Part shown: piece after piece, positions 50,979 to 63,548 of the stretch | Layout: each line of letters starts with the position of its first letter | How positions within the stretch are numbered: position 1 is the stretch's first letter | DNA from: Phoronis australis | Taxonomy: Eukaryota > Phoronida > Phoronidae | Direction of reading: 5' to 3' | Length of the DNA: 64,000 nt | NCBI GenBank assembly: GCA_002633005.1 | Contig: NMRA01000545.1 | Location: forward strand, 93,690 to 157,689 | Notes under the pieces: generated by a model | Databases searched by the model: none | Seen by the model: only the letters and a program-made list of their open reading frames with translations | Told to the model about the DNA's origin: nothing | Position numbers and translations under genes: made by a program

Positions 50979-52742
50979 GTGCATAATCATACATGTAACT
51001 TTGAAGTACCTTCGCATAGTCTTCCGCGTAGCCAATGCTCGGCTACAGAGGTTAAGTTTGACTCATCGCGAGGGTACGCCAGATTTCAGCAACAGTACCT
51101 GTTTAGGTAATAAATTAGAGGAAATATTAATCAACAAATGTCTCATCTTTAAAGCCATATCTTGAAATTGATTCAAAGTACCAGCCTGAAGTGAGCAATT
51201 ACCGTGTCACGGTGACTACCCGGACGTGCTAGCGCAGTGCGTAATTGGCAGCAAATCGGTACCGGCTTTACTGGCCGTTAAAAATGTAAAACAGAAAAAA
51301 ATACATCCATATACGGCGATGTTTCGAAAAACAAAAACAAGTTTTATGTCAAAACACTGATCACCACATCTGTGCTTGATTTTGCTGCCCGCACACAGTA
51401 ATCGGCGAAGTACCGGTAATTCCCTGGCCTGCAGTCGCCGTGACTACTATTCGCCGGGAAAATAATCACTTGCTAAATTGCCTTTGATTTTCAATAACAT
51501 GCATCAACAAAATATATTTTCAGACCTCAAAAAACAAACTTACAATATCATATGCCTCTGTTGTCTAACTATAAAAATTTCACGTCGCAAACTGGGGCGA
51601 GGGGAGTGTAGTGTTTTTTCGTCAATGAGCTGAATGTCGGCGATAGGAAAATCCAGGACCGTTAGGAGCATGACGTGTTATTTTTTAATCTGTTTGTCAC
51701 GGGAATTTCACTCAATCAGGGGCGGGTAGCTACAGTNCCCGGCAAAATAATTTCTGTTAACATTTATTTTGCCATATTTTGTCAACATTTTCAACACAAA
51801 TTGTCCCTGTTTTGGTTTTATTAAAGTACAGGTCCACTGTCGATTATTTTATCCCCGTTTGCTGGCCGGTAACAGACTCTGCTCCAATTGCACAGATAGC
51901 ATTCTTAAGCCTGTGGGTTCCTGAATGAACTGTACTTCCGGTTTCGTGGTTAGTTCAAAATGGCGGTGTGATCTTCGGGTCGAAATCGTAAGTGACGCGT
52001 TTATTTAAACTTTCTTCGACCACGGATTGTGTAATGGTTATGGGATAAGTACTGCGAGGTTCCTTATAAAGTCTTCGAAACATTTAATAAGAATTAAAAA
52101 CGTGTGCTTCTAAGACTTTAACAACAATTGCGTTCCCGTGCATTTCGAAAGCCCGGAAGTATTTCAAGAAAAATTAACAGTGTCGCCAAAGATTCCTGCT
52201 GACTGCCGGGATACCGGTATTCTTGTTACTACTACTAGCAGGCATTGAGTACACAAACCGGACATGAATAAAATTTCCCGGTATTATAGTAGACCAGGAA
52301 AGTTTGGTGAAATTCAAAACACTACGTAAATCGTGTCCTAATGCAAATATTTTCCGCTAAATTTCACATAAACATGGTGTTCTGAGATATTTGTGGCGAT
52401 ATACTTTTTCAGCGTCTAGAACAACAGTGACGAATGAAAGACAGTTTTCTGAAGTGGAACAGTATACAGTATCTGTCATCGTACGTAATTGACTACTACG
52501 CAGACACTGACGTGTAGATCGCCGAAGTGATGAACTAAACAGTTTTTGCAAAAACAGGCTGTGGAAATACTGTGCTTGATAATTGCGTAGCAGTTCAATT
52601 TCGAGCACCAGTGTGTGAAATTTTCGGTTACGAAGAATGCTATCTGGATCCAGCCAAGAAAGCAAACCAGCCAGAGCATATGTAAAATAACAAATATTCA
52701 CTTTGTTCCAAAAACCGTCACAGATTTGAATTCTCTCGTAAC
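50979..52742. other. Intergenic, no gene seen
   Basis: No domain-bearing ORF. One undetermined base lies at 51737. The stretch presumably holds the 5' flank of the GPCR gene; no promoter could be fixed. Confidence 0.45.
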
Positions 52743-52858
52743 TTGAGGAATCTCGTACTTGACAGCTTGAATGCGACTACTTTGGATACAGGATATACAT
52801 TGAAAGATGACTTTAATGTTCAACTCTTGATTTTTGTGAATGGGATACTTCAGGTAAT

Positions 52859-53860
52859 ATGGATGCTTCTGATAACGGATCGGCTTGGTTTCTTGACGAC
52901 CAAGTTTCCGTGTACTTTATTTATGCAAGAGTTGTGATGCAAGTGTTTTGGATGTTTTACATATCACTCAGCAACGGACTAATCATTTTCTGCATTCTTA
53001 AGTATAAACTCTGGGAAAAGTCCTACAATGTTTTTATCGTCGGTCTTGCAGTTACTGATCTTCTTGTGGGTACCGTAGTCTTACCCATAGACATTTGGTG
53101 TAAGTTTGGTGTTCGCGTTTTGTGGTCAGCCAACGGATCACCAAGTGGCCTACAAGCGTCTGTGTCTGGCTGTATGTTTCTCATCTTTATCTCCGGATTA
53201 CCGTTGTTTTGTTCGTACGCAACCATTGCTTTCATTTCGTTGGATCGTTTTATCAGCATAGTTTTCCCGCTTCGTCACCACACTATTTCAAGTCCGGTCA
53301 AGAATGCTCTATTTGTAGTGATCGGGTTTCTGTCGATGGCCAGTCTCCTGGGAACCTCTTGTCTGATACCGGTCATTTCCACTAACGCAAGGCCATACGA
53401 CCCCTTTAAGGAGAGGTGTACGTACAACCTACTGCCCAGTACTACAAAGAGTGTTCTTAGCGTTGTATTTGTTATCATATTAGGCGTTAGCTACTTTTGC
53501 CACATTTTTGTTGCCCAAAGGGCATGTCGGTCGCGAAACGCCATCGCTCCGTCGAATTTAGCAGCGAGAAATAATCAAAAGATTAAAACTGCAAAGGGGA
53601 CATTTCTGATTTTGGCCGCGTTCACTGCCTGCCTTATGCCTTCTGCGGTGTTAAAAGCATTGCCGATGTCGAAGAACAATACAGTTACCATCGAGTACAT
53701 CGATTACATATTTGTGGATATAGTTTATCTAAATTCTGCGTTCAATCCACTTATATACACTTATTCGTATTCCGAAATACGGAAGTTCGTAACGAAAGTC
53801 TTGTGTTTGATTGCCAGAAAGTACCGCATAGGGACATCAACGTCGACAACACAGACTTGA
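52859..53860 (+). CDS. Class A (rhodopsin-like) G protein-coupled receptor
   Basis: A 333-residue intronless ORF with seven hydrophobic helices. TM1 is at about 24-47 (SNGLIIF), TM2 at 56-76 (LAVTDLLVG), TM3 at 105-128 with C105, followed by LDRF at 128-131 in place of DRY. TM4 is at 147-170, the loop-2 cysteine at C187, TM5 at 197-218, TM6 at 247-268 with CLMP for CWxP, and TM7 ends NPLIY at 296-300. It is a complete plasma-membrane receptor. The sequence is amine/melatonin-like in a general way, but the ligand cannot be named. An acceptor-like GGATACTTCAG lies 4 bp before the ATG, so a 5' UTR intron is likely. The cytoplasmic tail is short. Confidence 0.92.
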   Translation: MDASDNGSAWFLDDQVSVYFIYARVVMQVFWMFYISLSNGLIIFCILKYKLWEKSYNVFIVGLAVTDLLVGTVVLPIDIWCKFGVRVLWSANGSPSGLQASVSGCMFLIFISGLPLFCSYATIAFISLDRFISIVFPLRHHTISSPVKNALFVVIGFLSMASLLGTSCLIPVISTNARPYDPFKERCTYNLLPSTTKSVLSVVFVIILGVSYFCHIFVAQRACRSRNAIAPSNLAARNNQKIKTAKGTFLILAAFTACLMPSAVLKALPMSKNNTVTIEYIDYIFVDIVYLNSAFNPLIYTYSYSEIRKFVTKVLCLIARKYRIGTSTSTTQT

Positions 53861-54721
53861 CAGGCGACCCCTGCGAATGATACAATGTAGTAAAATATGG
53901 CCTTAATGGTAACACAAATACCCCATAAACTGATTCTATTTCCGTTGCCAAAAAGAGCATCGAAAACATAAACGACTCAAGAAAATACTTCAGATTTTTT
54001 TGTGGTTGACACATCCTAAATTTGTGATTTCGAAAATAGCACACGCATTGCGTGTCACTTGAGTTGGCTACGTAAAATTCAAGCTACGTTGGAATCGAAA
54101 GCACTGTTTAAACTTTAGATTTTTTTCAATTTCCAGCCACAGTATTTCCGTGCTGATCACATCAGTAGACTAACAGATTAGGCAAGATCATGAAAGACCT
54201 GTGGTCCAAAAGTTCTATTTTTTACAAAATAAACGCTGATTCGGTTAGCTTTTATGCTATACATTTATAGCACAAAAATCGAAATCTTATAGACTGATCC
54301 ACATAGTAGTGGGGCCTCTTTGAATTAAGAAATTTCTCGAATTAAAACTCAAGTCAATTATACCTGTAACTTATTTTTTGCCAAAGAATTACGAGCGTGA
54401 TAAGCATGTTTCAGCCACAGGCATCCTCAGCTTCTGATCGTTCCCAATACACTACATATAATACTACAAGGTATGACACTCCGGACAAGAAATTCCACGG
54501 GTGCTTCACTTCAGCCGTCCATAGCAAACACAAATCCAAATAAATTTACACAAAACAGACGTTCAACAAACCATGAGGAATTCTTCTTTCTCTCAATACC
54601 ATTTACGGTGTCCTGTTCCGGCGACTTCGTAAGAAATTCGCAGTCAAAGAACAAAAATGTTCCCAAAAAGTCCAAACACACAACTGTGAACGGCTCGAGG
54701 TCAAGGACGGTACGGAAATTG
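53861..54721. other. GPCR 3' flank, no gene seen
   Basis: AT-rich. AAATAAACG at 54226 could serve as a polyadenylation signal for the GPCR transcript. ORFs on both strands lack domains. Confidence 0.35.
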
Positions 54722-55182
54722 CCGGTTTGTTGCGTAAAGTCACGATGTCGATAACGCCGTCCATCCGTAAATTTCATCGGTAGACTGCCCAGTAACTCGT
54801 GTATACCAGCATAATCGTGACAGCTAGCTGCACTTGCAAAACGAGCACATTTGTATAACAATACAATGGGGTTGGCTCTGCATAGACCAACTAACAACAT
54901 CAATCTCTTGATATTCAAATCACTACAAGTCAGACCAAATTGTGACACACTTGTGCCAAAGGTTTCTCTGAATTGGTGAAAACAGTTTTGAATAAAGCCC
55001 TCAACGCTTAGTACATACAATGAGCTATACCAGGTATAGCTCATTGGTAGATACAAGTATTTAGAATTTGGATTACAATTACTTTACTATACCACTCGCA
55101 CTTTCCTTCAATTACTTTACTATACCACTCGCACTTTCCTTCAATTACTTTACTATACCACTCGCACTTTCCTTCAATTACT
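54722..55182. repeat. Duplicated block, copy A
   Basis: Matches 55184-55583 at about 98% (a handful of substitutions). It includes a hairpin CAATGAGCTATACC/GGTATAGCTCATTG at 55020-55048 and ends with 3.2 copies of a 33-bp repeat (CAATTACTTTACTATACCAC start). The two blocks are separated by a single N. Confidence 0.9.
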
Positions 55183-55183
55183 N

Positions 55184-55583
55184 CCGGTTTGTTGCGTAAA
55201 GTCACGATGTCGATAACGCCGTCCATCCGTAAATTTCATCGGTAGACTGCCCAGTAACTCGTGTATACCAGCATAATCGTGACAGCTAGCTGCACTTGCA
55301 AAACGAGCACATTTGTATAACAATACAAAGGGGTTGGCTCTGCATAGACCAACTAACAACATCAATCTCTTGATATTCAAATCATATACAAGTCAGACCA
55401 AATTGTGACACACTTGTGCCAAAGGTTTCTCTGAATTGGTGAAAACAGTTTTGAATAAAACCCTCAACGCTTAGTACATACAATGAGCTATACCAGGTAT
55501 TGCTCATTGGTAGACACAAGTATTTAGAATTCGGATCACAATTACTTTACTATACCACTCGCACTTTCCTTCAATTACTATAC
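55184..55583. repeat. Duplicated block, copy B
   Basis: Begins directly after the N at 55183 and has only 1.3 copies of the 33-bp unit. Near-identity with a different repeat count looks like the other allele of copy A. Confidence 0.9.
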
Positions 55584-58536
55584 AGCAATGGTAATTCTAT
55601 TTTTGCAAATTTTAACCTGAAGTTACACGCCTTCATAAGCACAATTTTAACAGACAGGTTGGACACAAATGTGGATAAATGGAATTCAAAACGTTCGTAT
55701 TGTTATTACACGGTGTTGTGTATTAGATAATAATTTCAATATCGGCTTATCTTTCTATAGGTTTGAGTATGCACCTATATCCATATTTCCATTGCATGTA
55801 AGCCTCTTTTAAGACCTTACAATTAAAGATGTTAACTCTTTATCATATAAGCACAACGTGAGTGTGTGTACGAAATGTGCGTGAAAGTCCTTCCTCATTC
55901 AGTTACATTCATCGTTTCTCATGTGTTGACTTACTACATAATTATTGCTTACTGTTCTGTAAAGGCTAGATCTGAGGCGTCCAAGCTTAGACACGCCTTT
56001 CTATATTGTCTGGACAATAAATGTATATAAAAAACTTTCAGCGACAATTTCGTTGGTTATTACGTGATTTCGACCGTAAGTTCCGGCGCACATTGTCCTA
56101 TTGATGAAGCAACAGAAACACAGTGCCCACTTTGATATCATTGAGCTCGTTCGAACGTATAGTACGTGAAAGATTAAATCATAATTTTGACGTGCTTGAC
56201 ATTTGAAATAAACGACCCTCTTATTGCGCGATCAGCCTGCAAATTTATGCTCATAGTATACAAGCAGTTTTCAAAATCAACAATATACAGTCCGACAGAA
56301 GTTCGACGAACTGTGCCAAAACTGATTGGTGAGTTTGACGTGCTTAGCATCTTTGATTAACGACATTTTTATTGCTTGATCAGCCAGCAAACCTCATGCT
56401 CGTGATATAATAGTAGTTTACAAAATAAAGACAGAAGACTGTCAATTAAGATTGAATTATTCGGCAGATACTTCAGTTTTGTCGAGCTATAGTCACAGTT
56501 TAATAAAATGTTGTCGCCCGAGTTGCTAATTGCTTATTTGTGCATGTGCATATACTTACAAGGCGATTTACGACACTTTCGACTTACGTACTGTGCGGGT
56601 AGCAACATCCGTGTTGTGAATTGGCCGAGATTAACCGGAAATTAAAGGTGTTACTGTTGTAAAGAAATGGATATGTATACATATTATGATCACAAGTCAT
56701 ACAAAAGTTAAGAATATGGGGAAATTATGAATCTATACTGGGCTTGTTTGAGGTACAATCGGAAACGACGTTTCGTCAGCCATTGCTGACTAAATCAAGT
56801 CAGTGCGACATCTGTTGGAAAAATTAAGTTGAGAATGAGTCAAATGGCGGGAAATCTTCACTGGGGACTTTTAAGTCACGTAAAAGTGTGTGCCGTGTTA
56901 AATCCACGCCTACCTCACTTGTTTAGGGAGGGATGTTTGAACCTTGCATAAATGCATTCTTTTACACCACGTTCAAAACAGATTTTCCTTGTCCAGGATC
57001 AGTACATCATGCAGATTAACAGAATGAGCCGATTCCCGCTAATGAGTGAACATGGCTTAGTTATAGGTGTCGCTGTAGCTAGGTCGTAGATGCTGACGGC
57101 ACGATTCCCTCAACATTCCCGACTGTCTCCAGCGGCATGTCACACAGGCTCGATTAAGTCAGCAGTGTCCGTCGAAACGTTGGTGGAAATTCTCAAGCAT
57201 TTAGTTTGGTACAGAATCACACTTTTCCTCAAATGGAAACGTAGCCACGGTTTTGTTCCTCGAATCTTGTCAAACTTCGACTGTGTGCTTCTTTTTGGAT
57301 AACTACTGCAACCTATCTCCGTTGAAAACTATGGTATCATTTGTTTGCATTTTAAAAATGTTCTACTCTTCATGTATGTAATAAACTGAGCCAGTTTTAA
57401 TTGTTTATTGTGTTGCTGGTCAGGTTCAGAAATCCTGAAGAACCAAAGTACTGGGCAAGCAGCAGTTTTTATTCCTATGTCGATGTATTTATTGCACGTA
57501 GTCATTTCCGTGTTCGGGATTTCTTACTGTTTTTCAAGACAAGTGTGGACATGTAGAGCTTATACCTGAGATCTTTATGTAGTATATTGCGATGCGGCGC
57601 ACTTGTCTATACTCCAGATGAGCCCAAAAGAATACATCAAATTATAATCAAATTAGTAAGCGCTATATGCGATATAAACAACTAAGGTAAAACAAGCTTC
57701 AAATACTTGTGAAATTAGTGTCCGTGAAACAACGCAAAAAGTTACAGCTGAAGGCCTTACCCCAGTCGAAACGAGATTGAAATGTATCTTCTCGACGGTT
57801 ACATTGAATAATAATTATTGAGACTGCAGCACAATCCCGCTGTACATAGACACGTACATGTATTGCTGTGCACTGCTGCAGTTACGTGTTCTTCTGTCAC
57901 AACTGATTTGTGGTCCTAGTGAAACCTAGGTGACAGCGATAAACGCCCGATGATTGAGAAGAAAATATATCTAAACTCTATATTTTGCCCAAGTAATATA
58001 CGCCTAAGATGTCTAAAACCAAAACCAGAAATTAATGTAGTCTTAAGATATATCGGTTTGTTTCAGTCAAATATTTGTACCTTGTGTAAATGAAACCCGA
58101 ACGCACTGAACATCCTTTTTGTTGTTGCTCAGTTGTAAATGATTTATATGACAAAATAAACACAATATGTTACCTATGAGTTATCACAAGAAACATTGTT
58201 CTTTTGCTTAATAAACACTATTTTTTGAAATCAAATTCTTAATTAATTACCCTATTGGTGAAAACAACACTTTCCCTGTAGGCAACGAGAATGTGAACTT
58301 CTTTGTGTTCTAGTTTTTGAGGACAGACTGTAAATATACTACAAGATGGAAAAATATAATTTCCGTCAAAACAGAAAATGTGCTGAAGTGGTTGGGATTT
58401 CTCTCCACTTAAACACTGTATGGAGACTAATGTGCATGCGGAGTGCTTGCTTTGTGATTGCAGAGATATGTAAATGTCACCGCAGTGTCTTGTTTTCAAA
58501 GATATCACACCAATTGCACTATAAATGTGAGAAATC
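55584..58536. other. Intergenic, no gene seen
   Basis: About 3 kb of AT-rich sequence. Two short similar blocks (GCGATCAGCCTGCAAATTTA at 56228 and TTGATCAGCCAGCAAACCTC at 56376) suggest an old local duplication of about 150 bp. Nothing coding was recognised. Confidence 0.5.
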
Positions 58537-58947
58537 TTAAGATAACTGTGAACCTTGTTTATCAGGTTGTACTTTTGTGCAAGTTTCTGAAATTCCGTTA
58601 GCTCTAATCCCTACAAAGTATATTTTCTGAAAGGTGAATAAATTTCCTAACGAGATTTGTTTTTCTTATTGACGTGTGTTTTTACGAGATACGCATGTTT
58701 AGTTAAAAAGGTTTTTTGACAAAAGACCAATATGGTTGGAGGAACAATATTTTTAAAATCTCTGTTAAAAATCAAAATTTGTTTACTAAAATCGCATATC
58801 TCGTGAAAAATGAAAACAAGTAAATAAGAGTAATAAATTGTGTTAGGAAATTTATCCACCTTTCAGAAAATATATAATTATTTTGTTGGGATTAGATCTA
58901 ACAAAATTTAAGTACAACCTGGTAAACAAGGTTCACAGCTACCTTAA
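58537..58947. mobile_element. TTAA-flanked palindromic MITE
   Basis: TTAA at 58537-58540 and 58944-58947 bound a nearly complete palindrome of about 400 bp. Outer arms share CTGTGAACCTTGTTTA and CAGGTTGTACTT; inner arms share TTTTCTGAAAGGTG and AAATTTCCTAAC; the centre is near 58750. It has no coding capacity. The target site matches that of the 37.4-kb foldback, though the ends differ in sequence. Confidence 0.85.
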
Positions 58948-61895
58948 CAGAAGAGAAACGGTTTGCAAGATCATTTGGCACTCACCTAAAGAATTATTTC
59001 AAGTGCGCACATTAGGCCCTGCCCACCAGTCTCCGTTTTCAGCTGAAATCGCATTTTTCTTTACAAGTGCGACTTCCGCCCACACGTATCCACTGAACTT
59101 AATTATCAAAATGGCAAACTTTGACAACTTTAACATTTAAAAATGCATTTTTGTACGGATGCAGTTGCTTCTTACTCGTAGCCAGAATTCAAAACTTTTA
59201 TAAGGGCTCTCCAGCTTGAAATCTTTTGAAAAGCAAGTTTTACTTTACGGAGGCAGTTCTGTCCGCACTCATCCATCCATAACTAAGACTCAAACCACAA
59301 TAGCGCTCTCCAGCTTGGACTCTTTTGAAACTCAAGTTTTACTTTACGGAGGCAGTTCCGTCTGCACTCATCCACAACCAAGACGCAACTTTGGAAAACG
59401 CAGACGTCACGGCTGTGAACCTGAATTCTGACGCATACTTAATTGTGCATGCCGATTCACGTTACGGTAACAAATGGGTTTCGCAACAGCTAAATGTTTA
59501 CGTGAACGTGAAATTAAACGTGAACTGAATAACTGAGTTCAGGATTTCCAGTTATCGTAGTACATAATATGCACTACGATAACTGGACATCCTGATATTA
59601 TCCGCTACAGATATGCAAGATACAAATATATGTTGAATGTGAAAGAAGTCGTTTCTACGAACTCCTGCGAAAAATGATCAACTCATATAATGCGAAATAT
59701 TCACAGTTTAAAATAAATAGAGGCAAGTAAATTAAGCATATAAAAATTTTGACTACAAAAAGTCATATCTGTTAAAATCCATTCTAGTTCGATGATTTCC
59801 AGCGAACCCCGGCAGAATAAGGATTTTGGAAAAAACCTTCCTTCAGCTAGAATTTAAGAACATATATGGACAAAAAATCGAGTTCATTTTATACTGAAGC
59901 AAAGAAGAAAGGTGGGGAATCCTATCAAAACAAAAACTGTTTCGATTTCTTGCCAAATAATGGCCCACAGGCTTCGCGTAGCCACGTGAATCTCGCTGTG
60001 TTTGCGTAAAATACGTAGAAAATAAATCCGAAACTAAAAAAGACGCGATCCATATCCTCTAAAGAATACACTTGTTTGTCGAAAAGTAGAATAAATATAC
60101 GTAAATAAAACAACAAAAATGGATCACTGAAATTGTCGGATACAATAACATCCTTCGTCAACAGAAACAGAAATAAAGTAAAATCAAACACTATATGACA
60201 ATTGACATTTGATATATGGCGTAATGAGCATGATACATTGTTTCGGAAAAAAGGATACAATTTAAGAAGTCTTTTTGTTCAATCCTTTAGGTTCAAGTGC
60301 GCTAAAAATCGTTCACAGTCCGCCATTTTTTCACGGTGTTGTAAAGCTAACCAATGACTGCTGAGGTTACATCAACCAATGCTAAAGCGCGTGCCCCTGC
60401 GCGCTGGCTTGGCACGTAGGGAACCGCAAACGCGACCCAGTCGCAAAATTACCTTTTTTTACTCTCGCGACATCTAGCGACCAGATAGCATTTTACCGGA
60501 TGTAGCTCTTTGACCTCCTTCTGATTCCAGCATTTGCTGATACAAAAACGCACTGCGATCGAAAGAGAATTTACAAGCGACATTTAACTGCATTGCGTCT
60601 TCTGTTACAAATTTAGTGTTTGCTTCTAATTGCTAAAGTGTTCAAGATTACAGTTGTATAGCCATAATTACTAAGTAGTGCATAATTTGTCATTTATCGT
60701 TAGTTTGCAGCTCCGTGTTTAACGGTCTAGAGTAGAAAATTGTTTTGTTATCTTGGTAACCGTTCGTTAGGTGTTAGTTTTCATAATATATAAGTGTTCT
60801 AGTTACTAATAAATTCAGTTTTAGACTTCCAGACGTTTGACCTGCGACAATTCATCGAATGACAATGAGGGTGAGTCCATAACGTTATTGCATCTGTACT
60901 TTATGGCTAACCTCAACTGCGGTGGTTCCGACTTTTCTGAGAGAAAACTGTGAGCGCCAGAACTGTTTCGATGTCAGGTCATGTCTTTTGCATCATGTTG
61001 GCACTTGTATAGCTATAGCCAGGTTTACCCAAACACAGGGAATCGAACCGTGACTCCGATAAAACCTGCAAGTGAAGTGTGCTAACTAACAGAGACTCAT
61101 ACAAATCTCCAGAAGCACGTTTACAACAATTTGTTGAAAAAAAACTAAATTGTGATTTAGGTCACTTATTGCCTGCCCTTTGATCTTGTAAGGAACTGAC
61201 AATCTGTCAGTGATAATCTTACATGACTTAATCGGCCACAGTATTTTACAGTCCATACACAGGTCGTACTGGAATTTTGATAACAGTAGACTACCATTAG
61301 TAAAATTTATTTAAGTTTGTGTTTAAGATTTAACTAGTCAACATTAGCACAAGTGATAGTTTCTCACAATGGGACTTAATATACAAATATTTACATCTAT
61401 ACCACAGTTTAATAGCACAGAGCCGAGAGACTTCTATTTGTTAAATTATCATTAATTTTTATACTATAGCTTGGAACAATGAATGGTTTTCACAGTTACA
61501 CTGTTGTAAATTTTGTGAAATGTTATTACTTTGTCATAGAAACAACTGATTCTATTACAAACAGTTAAATATTTATTCTAGGTTAGGCTGTCCGCAAAAC
61601 TCAAATTGATCGCTACATGCAATTTGACTCTAACCATCCTCTCACGCAAGCTCAGTTGTGATCCTCCGGCCATTTCATGAATATGAAGCAATGAAATTTA
61701 GCTTGACTTTGTAATGATCAAATAATACGTTGTTTACATTGAAAACTTGTATTCTTTTACAAACGCAACTTTCAATTAAACGCAACTTAAACATAGTTCT
61801 TCAAGTACGAGGGTTGTTTCCGAAAACGAGCAGGATAGTCTCTCATTTTGCCGTAAAAGCATCGCATCACGTTGCTGATGTTTTGCACATCTCTC
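58948..61895. other. Intergenic, no gene seen
   Basis: Two tandem copies of about 110 bp at 59210-59375 (shared TCAAGTTTTACTTTACGGAG and GGCAGTTC blocks) and an inverted pair at 59548-59595 (TCCAGTTATCGTAGT / ACTACGATAACTGGA) are the only structures noted, apart from the tRNA-like element at 61.0 kb. Confidence 0.45.
61013..61100 (-). repeat. tRNA-like element (SINE head or tRNA relic)
   Basis: On the minus strand GTTAGTTAGCACAC is A-box-like, and GGTTCGATTCC is a perfect B box 28 bp further. The acceptor stem does not pair well, so I read it as tRNA-derived rather than a working tRNA. Confidence 0.4.
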
Positions 61896-62207
61896 TCACA
61901 GAATGTCAAAGAGTTCATCATCGGTTATTTCGGTGTCTCCCGCTAAGTTTCGCGCTTTTGTCGGTTTGAAGTGCGATGAGTTTCGCGTCACCATCCTCCC
62001 ATCAGTGTTCCTTTGGGCTATGATCATAGATCCTCTGACTTCAATCACCTTGTATGAATTATTTTCATATGTTGTAGACAACTTATCTGTCTGCTGTTGC
62101 TTCAAAAGCACACTATCACCTATACTTATCCTAGCAGGTTTCACACGCAATTTCTTATCACCATGCTTTTTCATAATCCCTTTGGATTTTGCATTCTTTA
62201 GTATCAC
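61896..62207 (-). pseudogene. Gypsy integrase C-terminal region
   Basis: Contains ISIGDSVLLKQQQTDKLST, the usual basic C-terminal region of gypsy integrases, then an acidic end (DTEITDDELFDIL) and a stop. It marks the 3' end of pol. Confidence 0.8.
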
Positions 62208-62225
62208 ACGTGTATCACACAGGTA

Positions 62226-62804
62226 TTATTCAACATTTGGGAACTTAATGGAAAATTCCTTTCCAAACAACAATTGAGCAGGTGATTTACCTGTGGTTGA
62301 ATGAGGGGTTACACGATAACTACGTAGGAATCTATGCAATCCTTGTTTCCATGGCAATCCATCTTGGCCTGATTTCACCAAAGCATTTTTCAATGGTTGC
62401 ATAAAGCGTTCAACTTCACCATTGGCTCTGGGCCACAGTTGTGAAATCTTCCTGTGTTTGAAACCATAATGCTTTGCAAAATCTTTGAACATTTTTCCAT
62501 TAAAGGGGTGTTAATTATCCGTTAGCAGAATATCAGATATTCCGAACACGGAGAATACATTGTCGAGCTCTGGAATGACGGTATTCGCAGACGTTGAACG
62601 TACAGTTTCAACAACTGGGTATCTGGCGTAATCGTCCATAATCACCATCAGGTATTCACCATTTGGAAACGGTCCAGTGAAATCAAGACTTATAGACTCG
62701 GACCATGGTTTCTCAGGTAATTCAGACATTTTCTGTGGCTCATAATGTTGCTTACTGTCAGCAACTTCGCAAGACGCACACTGACTGATCATATGTTCAA
62801 CCAC
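62226..62804 (-). pseudogene. Gypsy integrase core
   Basis: The three acidic residues of the DDE core are visible in SISLDFTGPFP, ILLTDN and RANGEVERF. A TAA directly after TDN (about 62508) breaks the frame and a second stop lies near 62224, so it is not functional as it stands. Confidence 0.85.
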
Positions 62805-63116
62805 GCACCAAGAATTTCATTTTTACCATACCTTGACGACCTTCATGAGCAGGTGAAAGCGCCCTCTGTTGTAGAGATTTTGACATCACTAATTTCACAC
62901 CGCGCAACGCAATATTATTATCAGGGTATACAGAGAGTTTTTCCTACAAGCTGGAATGATTTCAGAGTGTTCAAATCAACATATGAACTTGGTTCTCTGT
63001 GCCATGTGTTGTTCACAATTTTTTAATAACAAATTGGAGCGTATCATCTTCTTTGGTTGCGTCAGCAATTTCTTCTTTCGTGAGAGCCTTCGGAATTGTA
63101 TGGTCAAGAATAAAGT

Positions 63117-63548
63117 TCACGTATTCTTCAGCAACTTTCGCATTCCGAGGTGATTTCTGATTCGGTAGCGGGTGTCGCGATAATAATCAGCAGGATTACC
63201 AACTCTTGGTCGGTACACAATTTTACAGTTATAGGGTTCTAATCTGAGAGCCCACCTTTGAACTCTAGCAGTCGCTTTAGATTTTGAATTTTTCCAAATT
63301 CTCTCAGCAGCTTGATTGTCGGTATAAGCTGTGAATGGATTTCCATATAAGTACAAATGGAAATGTTCGGCACTCCAAACAACGGCAAGAGCTTCACGCT
63401 CTGTTTGTGAGTAGCGTTGTTCAGTATCAATGAGTGCTCTTGATCCGTAACTGATAACTTTGGCATTTTGTGTCAAGATACCACAGAGACCGACTGGACT
63501 GGCGTCGACATACAGTTCAGTATTCCTATCAGGATCAAAGTACGCCAT
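63117..63548 (-). pseudogene. Gypsy RNase H domain
   Basis: Well-preserved frame with LYVDASPVGLCGILTQ (first Asp), RYSQTEREALAVVW (Glu), FTAYTDNQAAERIW (Asp) and the YRPRVGNPADYYRDT end (Asp). The copy is open for 143 codons, so this part alone looks recent. Confidence 0.88.

Noticed and set aside
54511-55056. 181-codon minus-strand ORF
   Set aside because: No domain or membrane pattern, half of it lies in the duplicated block where copy B breaks it, and its frame is only kept open by a 33-bp repeat at one end.
60290-60845. Solo LTR (AATAAA near a possible 3' end)
   Set aside because: No matching second copy, no clear TG...CA ends and no duplication could be found.
61013-61100. Functional tRNA gene
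   Set aside because: The B box is perfect, but acceptor and anticodon stems do not pair adequately by eye.
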